Below, piece after piece: positions 25,268 through 36,935 of a DNA stretch of 64,000 nucleotides; the stretch's first letter is position 1, and the number at the start of each line of letters is the position of its first letter. Below the pieces are notes generated by a model. It searched no databases. It had not been told where the DNA came from and saw nothing but the letters and a program-made list of their open reading frames with translations. The position numbers were made by a program, and so were the translations under genes. Source of the stretch: Albula goreensis (lineage: Eukaryota > Chordata > Actinopteri > Albuliformes > Albulidae); contig CM040751.1 of the NCBI GenBank assembly GCA_022829145.1, positions 3,599,364 to 3,663,363 on the forward strand, in the 5' to 3' direction.

Positions 25268-26485
25268 GGGGGAGTTGTCAAGTATTCTGATGCCAGAGTC
25301 ACAAAACTACAAGGACACAGGCTTTCCACCCCACCGTGATTTTGCTTTGCTGTTATACATCAATGCTAAAAACGTTGACCGCACCAGAAACCCTGTTCAA
25401 CTTTCTCATTTAAATGAAGGCAACGTTTTAGCCTTTTTGGATGTCCAGTATATAGCCTCCTGTTGTAACCACCCATATTCGCACACTATGATGCTGATGT
25501 ATCTTGCTGTTGCTACCTTATCCCAGCCGTTTGGTGTCATCAAAGCACAGTGACAGTATAAAAAGTGAGCACATAGTTATTTTACGGTGAAATCTGACAT
25601 GAACATGTTCGATGATTTTGCATGCGTGGACGTAATATTTAAAACAACTGCTGCAATACCTCAGATGTCCTCAAGGTGGATTATTTTTAACGTAGATCAG
25701 TGCATTGCATGTCATTTCTTTGACAGTAAATCGACTGCTGACAGGGGTGAGGTTTCACTGGCATTTCATTATGTCAAGATTTTGTGAATGACATTTCAAC
25801 TACTTCAGTGTTGTATTTTAAAGCCACACATTTTGCAAACAGTTCAAAATGTTATTTCCGGTTTATGCATTCACTTAAATAGTTCGAAACACTTAAAACA
25901 GCGAACAGCGTTTGTAAGGCATGCAATATAATGTGTCCTTAAATGTCGCAACAAAAGCTTACAGTTTACTTCAGCAAGTTTTGACTGTTTTGCTTAATTT
26001 ATTAAATAATGTAAGTAAAGCGTTCACATACTTGCAATCATTTTATGAAATTGAGCAGAAGCAGGCTTTCACTGTATCCGAACAGCAACGCAGTTTTCCC
26101 CCCTATGTCGCCTACTGTAATAAGCGCTAGCGGACAGGCTACCACGCATTTCCAAAAGGATGCGAAAACACCGAACAACCAAGCTTCAGCATGCATGCAA
26201 ATGCGCCACACGCCACCTGCAATGTTTTGCAAACTTCATAAATAACGCACACATCGGGGGTAGATTCCCGCAGTTCGTCACATACCATGCATCAGCTAAA
26301 ACAGTACGCTTCGGTCGTCGATAAACATTTTCAAAACACAAGCGCTAAAACTCAGATGTGCATGCGTGGGGTTTGATCCAGGAGAAAACTGAGGCAAGGC
26401 TATGGGGTGGTTAGTACCCGCGACCCACTTGAAAAACAAAAACATCGCAGGAAGCTGTAAGCAGGGAAAAGTGATTCTTGAAGGG
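25268..26485. other. Promoter-proximal part of lsamp intron 1
   Basis: This is the intron segment directly downstream of the exon 1 donor on the transcript strand. It becomes CpG-richer from about 26090 towards the exon. No further element was identified. Confidence 0.4.
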
Positions 26486-26491
26486 ACTTAC
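26486..26491 (-). promoter_or_regulatory. lsamp: Splice donor of lsamp exon 1
   Basis: On the minus strand the exon ends ATCAG and is followed directly by GTAAGT, a full-consensus U1 donor. The split codon (AG|G) is phase 2. Translation past this point meets a stop immediately (TAA within GTAAGT), as expected at a true exon end. Confidence 0.9.
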
Positions 26492-26646
26492 CTGATTACT
26501 GCTGTATCACCCTGGCGGATGGTAATGTTGTCGGTTGTTCGCTGCATATCCACACTTCGGACGGGGAGCCCTGTTGGAATAAGGCAAAGGAGTCTGAATA
26601 GGGCAGCCTGTAACTGCCTCCGGCAGGATCTCCTTCCAACCATCAT
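26492..26646 (-). CDS. lsamp: lsamp first coding exon (limbic system-associated membrane protein, IgLON family), partial gene
   Basis: This exon encodes the N-terminus of LSAMP, a GPI-anchored neuronal adhesion molecule with three Ig domains that acts at the cell surface in axon guidance and synapse formation. It gives 51 full residues plus two bases of an Arg codon. An Arg-rich start leads into a hydrophobic signal peptide containing [16 protein letters not shown], then [15 protein letters not shown], which opens Ig domain 1 just before its first Cys (expected in exon 2). From memory, human LSAMP aligns without gaps from Met1, including the N-glycosylation site Asn40 in the NIT motif. Two ATGs are adjacent (26646 and 26643). 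Both have A at -3; the second also has G at +4. I chose the first because numbering then equals human. The frame stays open upstream to 26793 but has no other ATG. The exon ends in phase 2 at a GTAAGT donor. OPCML and NTM fit less well, since they carry PTGVPVRSGD. Confidence 0.93.
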
Positions 26647-27260
26647 TGTGCGCGGCGACGGAAAACGATGCACTGTAGATCCAAGAAAGTGTATGCACTT
26701 TACAAAGAGAGATAGAAGTCCTGTTCCGATACAGGCAACGACTCCACAACAGCAAAGACGCTCGGGCTTGATTACATAGAAGAAGATAAACACGCCTTGA
26801 ACGAACCAGAGAAAGAAAAAAAAATGCTTGAATGAAAATGTAGGTTCCTCAGCCCTCCGAAAACAACGTATCCCACTGAACCCGTGCTCGGGTATGAGGA
26901 CTTGCGAGGGAGATTAGTGGACCACTGCTCTCCTGAGTGTGTGAGAATTCAGCGCTCTTTCCCCCTCCCTCTCCCTCTCTCTCTCGCTCTCTCTCTCTCC
27001 CTCACACACACACACTCTTGCGCTTTTTCCCTCCCAGTTCCCCCCACCCCCGCTATACATCGTAGTGCTGCCCCCCTTCACGAAAATCTGATACTCCCTT
27101 ATTGGTTGTCACGACAACAGCACCATCTGAAGTCCCCCTCTCTACCAAAAACAACTGCGGCCGAAGCCTCAAAGAACAAGGGACGTTTATTCTCCTCATT
27201 TGCTGCCGTAGACACTGGAGCCCATGTTAGGTTTGCAACCTTGGTCCGAACTATTCTTCA
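26647..27260 (-). promoter_or_regulatory. lsamp: lsamp 5' UTR and probable promoter region
   Basis: This DNA lies immediately upstream of the lsamp start on the minus strand. It is richer in CpG than the surrounding intron. It carries a CT-rich tract on the plus strand (GA-rich on the transcript strand) at 26952-27016, followed by a short CA run and a C-rich stretch. Such GA tracts are common around TATA-less vertebrate promoters. No clear TATA box was seen and the transcription start cannot be placed. The extent given is an inference. Confidence 0.5.
26952..27016. repeat. CT/GA-rich polypyrimidine tract with short CA run in the lsamp promoter region
   Basis: The plus strand is almost pure CCCTCC and CTCTCT units, interrupted by one CG, and ends in a short (CA)n. 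It lies about 310-370 bp upstream of the lsamp start codon. It could bind GA-binding factors or form triplex DNA, but this is inference from composition. Confidence 0.6.
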
Positions 27261-27765
27261 GTAAAAATATGCAGCCGAGTGAGGGAACAAAAACCGCAAG
27301 TGAACCTCAGCTGCTGTGCTGACAGCTACACAACAGTCGTCTGTTATTTGTACTTCATACACACTCGTGCAAACATTAAACGCAATTAACCACCTCTTAG
27401 GGACCTATTCTACTTCCAGGTCGCTGTGTGTTTAATTGCGCTACCATGTGATTGCTTGTCTTATCGTATTTACGTTGATGTTTCCTGAGTGTCTAATAAA
27501 TTGTAAAATAATGTTGTTGTGACAGGGCGTGTTGTTACAACTTAAGGAGTGCTTCTGGCAGACGCTAAAATGTGGGAGTTCGGTGGACCAAATTCGTCCT
27601 AACACTCCACGCATATTCCTTTGGGCTGAATTATTTGGAACACAGCAATATTTATTTTATTTCTTATTTGAAGAAATGAGTAATGTAAGTCAGTAAGTCT
27701 CTAAAACATGTGCCAATGTGATTTGAAATGGTACCCTGCGTTTTTTTAAATCTGTCAGTCAGTGG

Positions 27766-27945
27766 GCTGCATTCAAACGCACTACTTCTTTAAGGTCATA
27801 TGCAATCAAAAGAGATTTTAGTCTCTGTAAGAGCATATTTTATTTTTTAAAAAAGACAACACTGTATTTGACATGGTTTTTGTCTCCAATAAATATGACT
27901 CATTTTGAGAAAATTACCTTGTAATGTGGCCTGTATTGCTCAAAT
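27766..27945 (+). repeat. Dispersed repeat family copy A5
   Basis: GCATTCAAACGCACTACTTC leads into CTTTAAGGTCATATGCAATC, AAAAGAGATTTTAGTCTC and, about 60 bp on, TTTGTCTCCAATAAAT. The order matches the copies at 6285 and 9785. The terminal boundaries are not certain. Confidence 0.5.
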
Positions 27946-28627
27946 GTATATGCTTAAAGTGAGAACGCGTGTTTGAACATTTCTAGTCCAGTGAAGATTC
28001 CTTCTCAATTTGATTATTCTTTGGGTAACTAAAAAACTTCGAGGCCTGTGTTAGCACAAGTTCTACCTGGTGCAGGCGTTTTAAAACACTACCCTGGACG
28101 ATTATCATATATTAACGTACAGTCTCTAGATATTTGTAAGATTTAATTATTTCAATTATCCTTTCAAATTATTTCTTAGTTTTTTTCCTACCTGTCAGAT
28201 GCGAGGAGATATTGTGAAAAATCTCATTTATTTCTACTTATTAAAACACCCTCATGTCTGACTATATTATTATATAATAATTTTAAAAAAATCCATTGCT
28301 TTGAGGTAACAGCTGATCATAAAATATATTGAAGATAGTCAATTACTTTTTTAATTCACCCTGACCTTCAAGTACATGAGCTGTCGTAATACGAATATAA
28401 TTAGAATGTATTGGTTCATTTGATTCAGAATGACTTAAAAAAAGAAATGTCATTTGGGCTTTTGTTAAATGGGACATTTTGTTAATTACTTTGATTCATT
28501 TGCACAAAACAGCATTGTTACTCAGAGGCTAAGCAGATAGGATGTATCACTTATGGTAATAGGCTTCTTTTAGTGTCCTTATTTGAGCAGTGACTGCAAT
28601 GGACTTTTTGCAAATGTAACCCATGTG
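27946..28627. other. AT-rich DNA, nothing recognised
   Basis: Unique AT-rich sequence without ORF or repeat signature. Confidence 0.4.
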
Positions 28628-28734
28628 CCGAATTCAGGCCTACGCTTAAGCGCATTCTCGGCTACAGTCTCCCATTCTCACGATGATAAGTTATGTGGAA
28701 AACTATGCACTTAAGCGCTGCTCTGAATTAGGCC
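28628..28734. mobile_element. Small foldback/MITE-like element
   Basis: The left end (28628-28654) and the reverse complement of the right end (28706-28734) share GAATTCAG or AATTCAGAG followed by CGCTTAAGCGCA or CGCTTAAGTGCA. These are terminal inverted repeats of about 27-29 bp with mismatches and small indels, around a 51-bp centre. No target duplication was established. Confidence 0.6.
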
Positions 28735-28869
28735 ATATAAGAGTATGCACTAATCAGGTTGACGAACAATAAAAGTGGAAAGCAGTTACGTTACTCGTTG
28801 ATGCTTCTTGATGATATTCGTGTGCACTCGGGTATGTGCTCGCTCTGAATAAGATGTGTGTTGATGTAT

Positions 28870-29175
28870 GTATGGGGCTGCTAAGGGCTCATCGTGTTAA
28901 GGCGCTGTGCTAATGCGTACATTATGGACCCATGGTCTGGTATCGATTCTGGGCTGTGCCAGTGCCGGTGCCAGCTGCAACTGCTGCCAGGCTGGATGGC
29001 ACAAGTCTGTAGTGTCATGTGCGGAAGGAGAAACGTCTGTGTGTCATCACACATTGGCAATCCATCCGGTGCCAACAGTTTGGCTGAACAAGCTAGACAT
29101 GAGGAGACTTCTCCTGGCTCTGTTGCTACGAGAGATTAACTGGCACACTGTAGAGTTAAAAGGAACAGTTTTTGA
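28870..29175 (+). mobile_element. tRNA-derived SINE-like element
   Basis: The head at about 28894-28955 has a box A-like stretch (TTAAGGCGCTGTGCTAATG) and a box B-like GGTATCGATTC about 40 bp later. A body with GTGCCAGTGCCGGTGCCAGC follows. A related head is reiterated at 29316-29555. No clear tail was found. Confidence 0.5.
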
Positions 29176-29315
29176 CATTGTATGTTAATGACAGGGTGTA
29201 CATGTTTGTGTTCTAAATTGTGACGAAATATGGGTAAAATTTATATATATATATAATTTATTTATTAATTTTTTTGGTGTGTTCCAACTATTTTAAACCA
29301 CACAGCGAATCCTGT

Positions 29316-29870
29316 GAAAGCACTGTTCCAGTGTGTGGATGCACCCTTTTTTTGGACACTTCCCTACTGTTTACACTGGTCCCATTGCCTGTATAATGCT
29401 AAGGCACTGTTCCAGTGCATTGGTAGGCTCTACCATCTGCATCCTGTTAAGGTGCTGCTCTACCATGTAGATGGGCCCCATTGCCTGTATCTTGTAAAAG
29501 GCACTGTTCCAGTGCGTGGATGGGCCCCACAGTCTGGGGTCAAATCAAGACCTTCTTTTTGTTGAGTGTGTGTAGTGCCCCTGTTGGGTGACCTGTTATT
29601 GGCCTCAGTTTGTCTAAGCAGGAAAGGGAAGTCAGGAGGGATGGCTAGTCTCATTGCTCACGAGCATCCCTGGCTAGCCAATCGAGTGCACTCAGTCTGC
29701 CCGCACAGAGCTGCAAATGAAGTGTCTTTCTCCGACTCAAGTCTCTGCAAGCTGATGTGGAGGACTGCAGTGTGAAAAGAAGCTACAGCTGACATCACAT
29801 GTTTCAGAGGAGAACATGTTCTTGTCGGCACTCTTTTGAGTTGACAGTGCAGAATAGTGCATCTCATGGT
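29316..29870 (+). mobile_element. SINE-like element with serially repeated tRNA-like head
   Basis: About five units of 47-50 bp occur in a row (starting near 29316, 29352, 29398, 29448 and 29495). Each contains a variant of AAGGCACTGTTCCAGTGC and GATGGGCCCCATTGCCTGTA. The last unit ends GTCTGGGGTCAAATCAAGAC, a box B-like sequence. The body then runs through GGATGGCTAGTCTCATTGC to a CAGTGTGAAAAGAAGC and GCTGACATCACATG segment, which I recall from other fish interspersed repeats. Only the family type is claimed. Confidence 0.5.
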
Positions 29871-29927
29871 ATGATTAAGAATTTCATATTGGGGAAAGAA
29901 GCATGAAAATGTGAGCACATTCGTAAC

Positions 29928-29963
29928 AGAGACACACACACACACACATACCTTCAAACATGT

Positions 29964-29999
<36 letters not shown>

Positions 30000-30208
30000 T
30001 CTCACAAACATGCACGCACACACACACACACTCACAGACTCTCACAAACATGCACACACACACACACAGACTCTCACAAACATGTGCGCGCACACACACA
30101 CACACACTCACAAACATGCACGCACTCACCCACACACACACAGACTCTCACAAACATGCTTGCACACACAAACAAACACACACACACACAGACTCTCACA
30201 AACATGCA

Positions 30209-30267
<59 letters not shown>

Positions 30268-31409
30268 TCTCACAAACATGCACACACACACAGACTCACA
30301 AACATGTGCACACACACACAGACTCTCACAAACATGTGCACATGCACAGACACACACACAGACTGTCACAAACATGTGCACACACACACACACAGACTCT
30401 CACAAACATGTGCACATGCACAGACACACACAGACTGTCACAAACATGCGTGCACACACACACACACACACAGACTTGCACAAACATGCGTGCAAACAAA
30501 CACACAAAGACTCTCATGCGTGCGCGCACACACACAGATGCGCACAAACACTCACACACAGACTCTCATAAACATGCAGACTGCCACAAACGTGCGTGCA
30601 CACACATACCTTCAAACATGTGCACACACACACACACACAGACTCTCACAAACATGCACGCACACACACACACTCACAGACTCTCACAAACATGCACACA
30701 CACACACACAGACTCTCACAAACATGTGCGCGCACACACAAACACACACAGACTCACAAACATGCGCGCACTCACCCACACACACACAGACTCTCACAAA
30801 CATGCTTGCACACACAAAAACACACACACACACAGACTCTCACAAACATGCATGCACACACACACACACACACACACAGACTCTCACAAACATGCACACA
30901 CACACACAGACTCACAAACATGTGCACACACACAGACTCTCACAAACATGTGCACATGCACAGACACACACACAGACTGTCACAAACATGTGCACATGCA
31001 CAGACACACACAGACTGTCACAAACATGCGCGCACACACACACACACAGACTCTCATAAACATGCAGACTGCCACAAACGTGCGTGCACACACACACACA
31101 CAGACTCACATACATGTGCACATGCACAGACACACACAGACTGTCACAAACATGCGTGCACACACACACACACAGACTTGCACAAACATGCGTGCAAACA
31201 AACACACACAGACTCTCATAAACATGCAGACTGCCACAAACGTGCGTGCACACACACACACAGACTGTCACAAACATGTGCACATGCACAGACACACACA
31301 GACTGTCACAAACATGCGCGCACACACACACACACACAGACTTGCACAAACATGCGTGCAAACAAACACACACAGACTCTCATAAACATGCAGACTGCCA
31401 CAAACGTGC

Positions 31410-31451
<42 letters not shown>

Positions 31452-31722
31452 TCACATACATGTGCACATGCACAGACACACACAGACTCTCACAAACATG
31501 CAGACTACCACAAACATGGGCGTGCACACACACACACAGACCCTCACAAACATGCACGCACACACACACGCAAACACAGACTCTCACATACATGTGCACA
31601 TGCACAGACACACAGACTGTCAAAAATGCGCCCACACACACACATATACACAGCCTCTCACAAACATGCTCACACACACACACAGCCTCTCACAAGCATG
31701 CACAGACACACACACACACACA
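29928..31722. repeat. CA-rich minisatellite/satellite with higher-order structure
   Basis: About 1.8 kb is built from (CA)n tracts alternating with short words such as GACTCTCACAAACATGCACG, GACTGTCACAAACATG and TGTGCACATGCACAGAC, spaced roughly 25-40 bp. The distinctive CATACCTTCAAACATGTGC occurs at about 29948 and 30606 with near-identical sequence following it, giving a larger repeat of about 657 bp. GACTGCCACAAACGTGC recurs near 30579, 31068, 31228 and 31392, showing a second repeat of about 160 bp. Long open frames of His/Thr/Cys repeats on both strands are artefacts. Confidence 0.95.
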
Positions 31723-33689
31723 GAATTTAATGATACATAATAACATACAGTGATTAAATAAACTGGGGTTAGGTTTTGGGTCAGATCTAAGTTATACCTC
31801 CTGTTTACATATAACATTTGAAATGCAGAATTATTAAGATAAAAGTAATATTCAATTAAATGCAACCAATGTAGAGTGTGATGTATTTCTTTTTCAGGGA
31901 CAAAAGGTAGCTTAAAATGAGATCAATTAAACTTACGTAATCTTTATTAATTTTGCATTGTTCAGCTCTTTTGGCACAGTGAGGGCTATATTTAGCTGAA
32001 CTGTAGATCATTTCCATATTTATTAATTTGAGGATGCAGTGTTCATTAATATTTTTGAAACCATTGAACCTCTATTATAATGATCATGCAAACATGCTAC
32101 TTTGCTGCTCTCTACCTCTCTAGCTTGTGTTATGTCTGTGAAGTGCCATTAACATAATGACTGAAGGAGGCTGTGTAATTATATGTTTTAGAGGATATTA
32201 TTAACTACACGTTATTCAGGTTAAGACATTTTGGGCCAATTTACTGAACACAGCTTAATCTAGCATTTAAGTACTAGACTCAAAACTTTTTTCAGTGCAC
32301 ATGCTCATTGAATTTTTTTGGATAATATAGGGGCAAGCTTAACCCATATCCAGGCTACCACCCCTTTAAATTCAGGACTGAGTAAATATCTTCAAAACTG
32401 CTTTTTAAAAAGAATTTACGTGCTGTGGATTTTTATGACATGATTATTACTTACACATAAAATGAATATTGTTTCATTTCAACAAACCTAAAAAAAAACT
32501 GTCATCAGAACATTTACTGTTTTTGGTAAGACTGTGTCTAGGACAATGCTAAGACTGGGAAACAGTTGGTGAGTCTCATTCTAATTGAGAAGAATTGGGC
32601 TACTCACAGGGGAGCTATCCAAAAAAAGGTCAGTGTGGATTTTTTTAATACAGTTCCACCCTATAAAACACTCTTATGCTTTAAAACCAAACTCCAGACC
32701 CTTAACCCAGCATTTAACCTGCCTAATCTCTCATAAATGGCTTCCTTTTTTGGACTGACATGCCTCGAGCGTACAACAGTCACTAACTATTCATGAGGCC
32801 TACTGGTGACTCCAGTCCGCACAAGCCAACTGACAAAAAAATCAGCTGGCATCGACACTTTGTTGGAATACAGAACTGTAAGATCAAACTCGAGCGCTAA
32901 TTAAAATAAGCATCTAGCCAGAAGTAGCCTTTTAGTGCAACCGCTGTTATAGTGTTGCTTGAGTTATGCATCAAAAGAGTTTCTCTTTTACACCATAAGC
33001 TTCTCAACTCAGTAGACGTCTGAAGAAAATACCGGCCATTGGATGGAACAATTTAACCTCAGTGACGGAAATAAGCAACACAAAGACATAACAAAAGCCT
33101 GACCACCTTTAATTACGGTTAGAAGAACTCCGTAGGCATTCTACCACAATTATTTTTTGTGAGCAAACAGAGTGCCTAACGTGTTTCCTTCCTCATTTGT
33201 TTGGATAGACATTTAAATAAGCTTGGCTGCATGTGAGAGTAGCTTTTTGTTTAACACATTCTACAAGTTGCACTTTAAAACAAATACAGTTCACATGCTG
33301 GCCGCTGTCTGCATTGGAAACGCGAGAGTTTTAAGCTGTCTGTTGCTCTTATAGTTCCACGATCCTCTGCGTTCGGTCTTTAATATTAAAGGTAAAATCA
33401 GGAGACATCAGGTAGCAAAGGAGTTCCATTTTGTGGATAATGGGGGTAGTTAGCCGGTGGAAGATTTACTTTCCGCTGAATAAGGGCTTTTAAGCAGTCA
33501 GTCTGATTTGCACCACCACAAGTGGTTTGAGACGTTTTTCAGCGTGACAGCCCTGTGGAAGATGAGAACAGATCTGTATTTTTTTTGTATTTCTGCTAGG
33601 AGAATGGGGATCGCGGTGCAGATTTCAAGTTGTTTTCTTTGATATTTTATGATGATTGGTCTAATATGTAAACTGCCTTAAGAGAAGCA
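31723..33689. other. AT-rich DNA with possible conserved noncoding blocks
   Basis: The stretch at about 32700-33070 is complex and non-repetitive, with ATTCATGAGG and CTAATTAAAA-type motifs, and looks like a vertebrate noncoding conserved block. No gene was recognised. Confidence 0.3.
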
Positions 33690-33845
33690 GTCTTCACCAG
33701 TCAAACCCGAGAGCCACAGGCGATGCCAGGTTTTGTTCCAGCTCAGCATTGGATTGATCAATTGGAACACTTTATTACACAGCTGATTACCCAGTGAACT
33801 AACCCCACCTGGTTTTTGGGTTTGAACTGGTATCTGATTTTAAGG
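33690..33845. repeat. Dispersed repeat of the 'GAGAGCCACAGG' type
   Basis: CCCGAGAGCCACAGGCGATG, then CAGGTTTTGTTCCAGCTCAG, and later CACCTGGTTTTTGGGTTTG, follow a widespread vertebrate interspersed pattern with mirrored ends. Boundaries are approximate and the class (hAT MITE or SINE) is uncertain. Confidence 0.45.
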
Positions 33846-35470
33846 GTTTAAAAAAAAAAAAGTCAGTTGATCCTGTGATTCTCCAAAAACCAAGGCTAGG
33901 ATTCCCAGAGTCAAAGAGTCGTAATGCCATATCATTTAAAAATAACAAACACTACGAATTGGGTCATATCCAATACATCAGTCAACACGTTGAAGTGATA
34001 AGGAGTAAAACTCAAGTTTCAAACCTTTCACGTTTATCAGCTAACCCATCTCTCCTTGTACAAAATCATTTTAATATAGTTCCTCGTTGATCAATCGACA
34101 TGGTGAAATTAAAGAATACCTTTAATAATAAATCTATACATAAAAAACCCAACACTGTTGTTGTATTGGATTTGCACCTCTTTGGAAAATACAATTATCA
34201 TCATTATGAATCCTAATCAATTTTGAAGTCCTTTGAGATAGGAATGTCTCTCTTTGAGGGAAATGCATTTAATTGCAGATCCATGTTAAAAATTGATGAA
34301 CACCTGACAGTAATATGCATGTAAAAAAGCAGACAAAATATGAGGTCTTAAGACAGAAGAATGAGGCACATCTAAAGCATTATTTTGAACAGTGCCGTGA
34401 AAAGTTGCTCGGGGATATCGGTTCATCCACTTTTCGATGACGTAAGCAAGCACACTGGGGACATCTTTATGCATGTGTCAAGGTAACAATTTCCATTGAA
34501 GCTTTCTGGAATTTTTCCAGTGTTATTACCAGGGGGGAGCAATCAAAGGGAACTGCATGGTTTAAATGGTCAAAGAACTTTGTGTCAAGTCAATGATTTT
34601 TAAATTATCACAGCATTCACATTTTGCATTCAAATTCTGGCCGGGGAGTAGGAGACGTACAAAGTGCATAGGTTTTATCCTAACCAGTTTTTTTTTGGTT
34701 TTTTTGCAGTGAAGATATGTGACAGGGAGAAGTCAGCCCGTTAGCATTACTTTATGCGCTGCTGGGTTCGTACTGAGTTGGCGGTAAGGGCTCTGCCCTT
34801 TACTCAAACAGTCTTTATATCTGCTCAAAGGTAGCTCCATGTTAGTCGTCCATAAGTTTGTGGCATCCTCTATGTTTAAATCCTTTAAGCTAAAACTGTG
34901 AGCTGGTATGGGCTGATTCTGCATACAATTCAGAAATAGGTTTATAACTCCGAAATCATGTTTATGACTCAGGTAGGCAAGTGTTTAAATTTCATCACTG
35001 ATAGATTGCGAACTGTTCATCGGAATTCCAGGGATTAGATGAAAGAATAATTTCAGTTACTTTTTTAGATGATTCTTTTCTGCCACTTTACTGAGCTTGT
35101 GTTTGTTCGCTACATAATGTGTTATCACCCCTATAGAAGTAGTAACAGCGCAGTTAGTTCCCTCATGGGAACCTTGACCTTCAGCTTTGTGAGCTCAAAA
35201 TGTCTCTTTTTGTATGGAGCTGTTGGCTATTATGGTGGAGCTGGAATTCAATAACATGTCATACTCCTGTCGGTTAGCAGAGGCTACTCCGGGAGTTCAG
35301 AGAAGGAGAATGTACCAGAGTTCAGAGACGCGACTATATCTGTGAGAAATACAATTGTTTAATTCTTGTTATCATATTAATTCATTTTTGAGGCTTTAAA
35401 ATTTTAATCTAGTTGAAGACTTAAAAACTAATCTGCTTTTCAAGCAACTCCTAACATTTATATGAACCAC
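33846..35470. other. AT-rich DNA, nothing recognised
   Basis: A few T runs and no coding or repeat signature. The open frames here match no known family. Confidence 0.35.
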
Positions 35471-35770
35471 ACCTTTCAGTGCTAATGGATTTTAAAGGCA
35501 TGGCACTCATTAATGCTCAAAAGAATGAACACCAAACCAGACATTAAATCAATTGCATTGCAGGAAAACTGTATTACGACAGGAATAAATCCCGGCCCGA
35601 CTTTCCGTATCGAACCGCAGTTGCCAACGTTAAAACACAGAGCTCGGAATGATGAGATTCACATCATAACACATCAATTTGGAAGAATTTAATGGAGAAA
35701 TAATGGCTATCAGACCACCACCTCCCCTAAATGTGTTTGCTGCAGAATTAGTTTGCATAGCAACCAGACC
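35471..35770. other. Possible conserved noncoding element
   Basis: Complex AT-rich sequence with repeated ATTAATG, AATCAATTGCATTG and TTTAATGG motifs, no ORF and no repeat. The resemblance to neuronal enhancers is only compositional. Confidence 0.28.
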
Positions 35771-36860
35771 AGGAAAAAACAGGCATCGGTTGCGTTAGTC
35801 CCTGTGTCTCTGCACTGTCCTGGTTTCCTATGCAAATGCTGGAAATATATACATAACCTTGAGAGCCATTTTAGTACTCATGGGATCCAGTGTATGCATA
35901 TACATTTAGCCTATACATATAAACCTGTAGTCTAAGCTAGAAAAGTGCAACCAACCTAAAGGTTTGTCCCCCAATGAGTATTTTCCTGGTATAGTCCCTT
36001 TTTACTCCCACTCTGATTTCCATTTTAGAGCCCAATTAAATACAGTACTGCATGCAAGGACTAGCTCACAGAATTTGAATGAAACTTTTCAGAATCCTTG
36101 GTGCCATTTTTTTTTCTTTATATACATTTTGTGGCTAGCTATTGCTGCACAGTGTAGTAGTACAGTAAGGCTGAGATTTAGTCAACATTTGTTAGCAGCT
36201 ATGGCTGGGACCAAGATAAATTCTCTTACACAGTTCAATCAAAACTATAGATTGAATCCTATTTGTGTATGTCTTGTGACCTATTTGTAAGATCTTGCCC
36301 TTTGACTTGTTTCTTCGGTCACAAATTCAGTTTTGAAAATGTACAAATCACCATCATTAACATGCCTCATTATGCCTTTCGAGAAAATTGGTGTGTTATA
36401 ATTGTGGAATGCATCAATGAATGCTCAAAAGTAGTTTTATTATTGACTACAGTATCCTGTAGACTATTATGTGCAATCAATAACAGATAATTTAACATTC
36501 ATGTCCTTTAATTGGTTAAAGCATTTTCAAAGACAGTGTCTGTCAGTACTATTCTTTCTGATTCAGAAAGTTTTCTTGGAATTCCAACTGGGCTACACTG
36601 ATTAGGTTTGATTTTTAATGAAACACGTTTTTTAATAAATTGATAATTGGAACATGCTCACTGTGAGAGACGTAACTCATAAATAGTTTGTACCTCTTAC
36701 ATGACAAGGAAATTGTAATATTTTACAATGTCATTTGATGGAGGCAGTTGCCCTCCTTCATTGGATAGTCACATTTGGATCCTGGGAAGATTTACCCACA
36801 ATGCACCTTGGCCATGGAAGGATGGTACAGTGCAAACTCAAGAGCCATAATAGTCAACTA
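35771..36860. other. AT-rich DNA; repeat-head fragment
   Basis: At about 36168-36262, GCTGAGATTTAGTCAACATT and a reverse-oriented AAAACTATAGATTGAATCCT suggest a diverged copy of the GGATTCAATCAACAT family with inverted ends. Otherwise nothing was recognised. Confidence 0.35.
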
Positions 36861-36864
36861 TAAA

Positions 36865-36935
36865 TTAGGGTTGTGATGATGTTGATTAATGAATTATTGA
36901 ATGATTGTTGAATAATGATTTAGTTGCAACATCAT
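36865..36935. repeat. Fragment resembling a common fish 'ATTAATGAATTA' repeat
   Basis: GGGTTGTGATGATGTTGATT leads into ATTAATGAATTATTGAATGA and TTAGTTGCAAC. This is reminiscent of the abundant fish repeat starting GGGCTGCAACGATTAATCG. Low confidence. Confidence 0.3.

Larger units (their letters stand above)
1..26491 (-). other. lsamp: 5' part of lsamp intron 1
   Basis: Everything left of the donor is the start of the first intron of lsamp; no acceptor with an Ig-domain exon was recognised in the window. The known gene has a very large first intron, so this is expected. The interior is AT-rich and mostly unique, with the repeats and candidate elements listed separately. No ORF here looks like a host exon. 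Confidence 0.85.

Noticed and set aside
26647-26793. N-terminal extension of lsamp in the same open frame
   Set aside because: The upstream frame has no ATG, and the human protein begins at the position of the ATG at 26646. It is 5' UTR.
29928-31722. Short words regularly spaced by variable sequence, superficially like a CRISPR array
   Set aside because: The spacers are all CA tracts and similar to each other, unit lengths vary, and the DNA is vertebrate.
29911-31753. Very long open frames (up to 433 codons) rich in His-Thr on the plus strand and Cys-Val on the minus strand
   Set aside because: They are translations of the CA satellite in all frames; a repeat with unit lengths and few stop-prone words stays open by composition. 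No start context, splice site or non-repeat sequence supports a protein.
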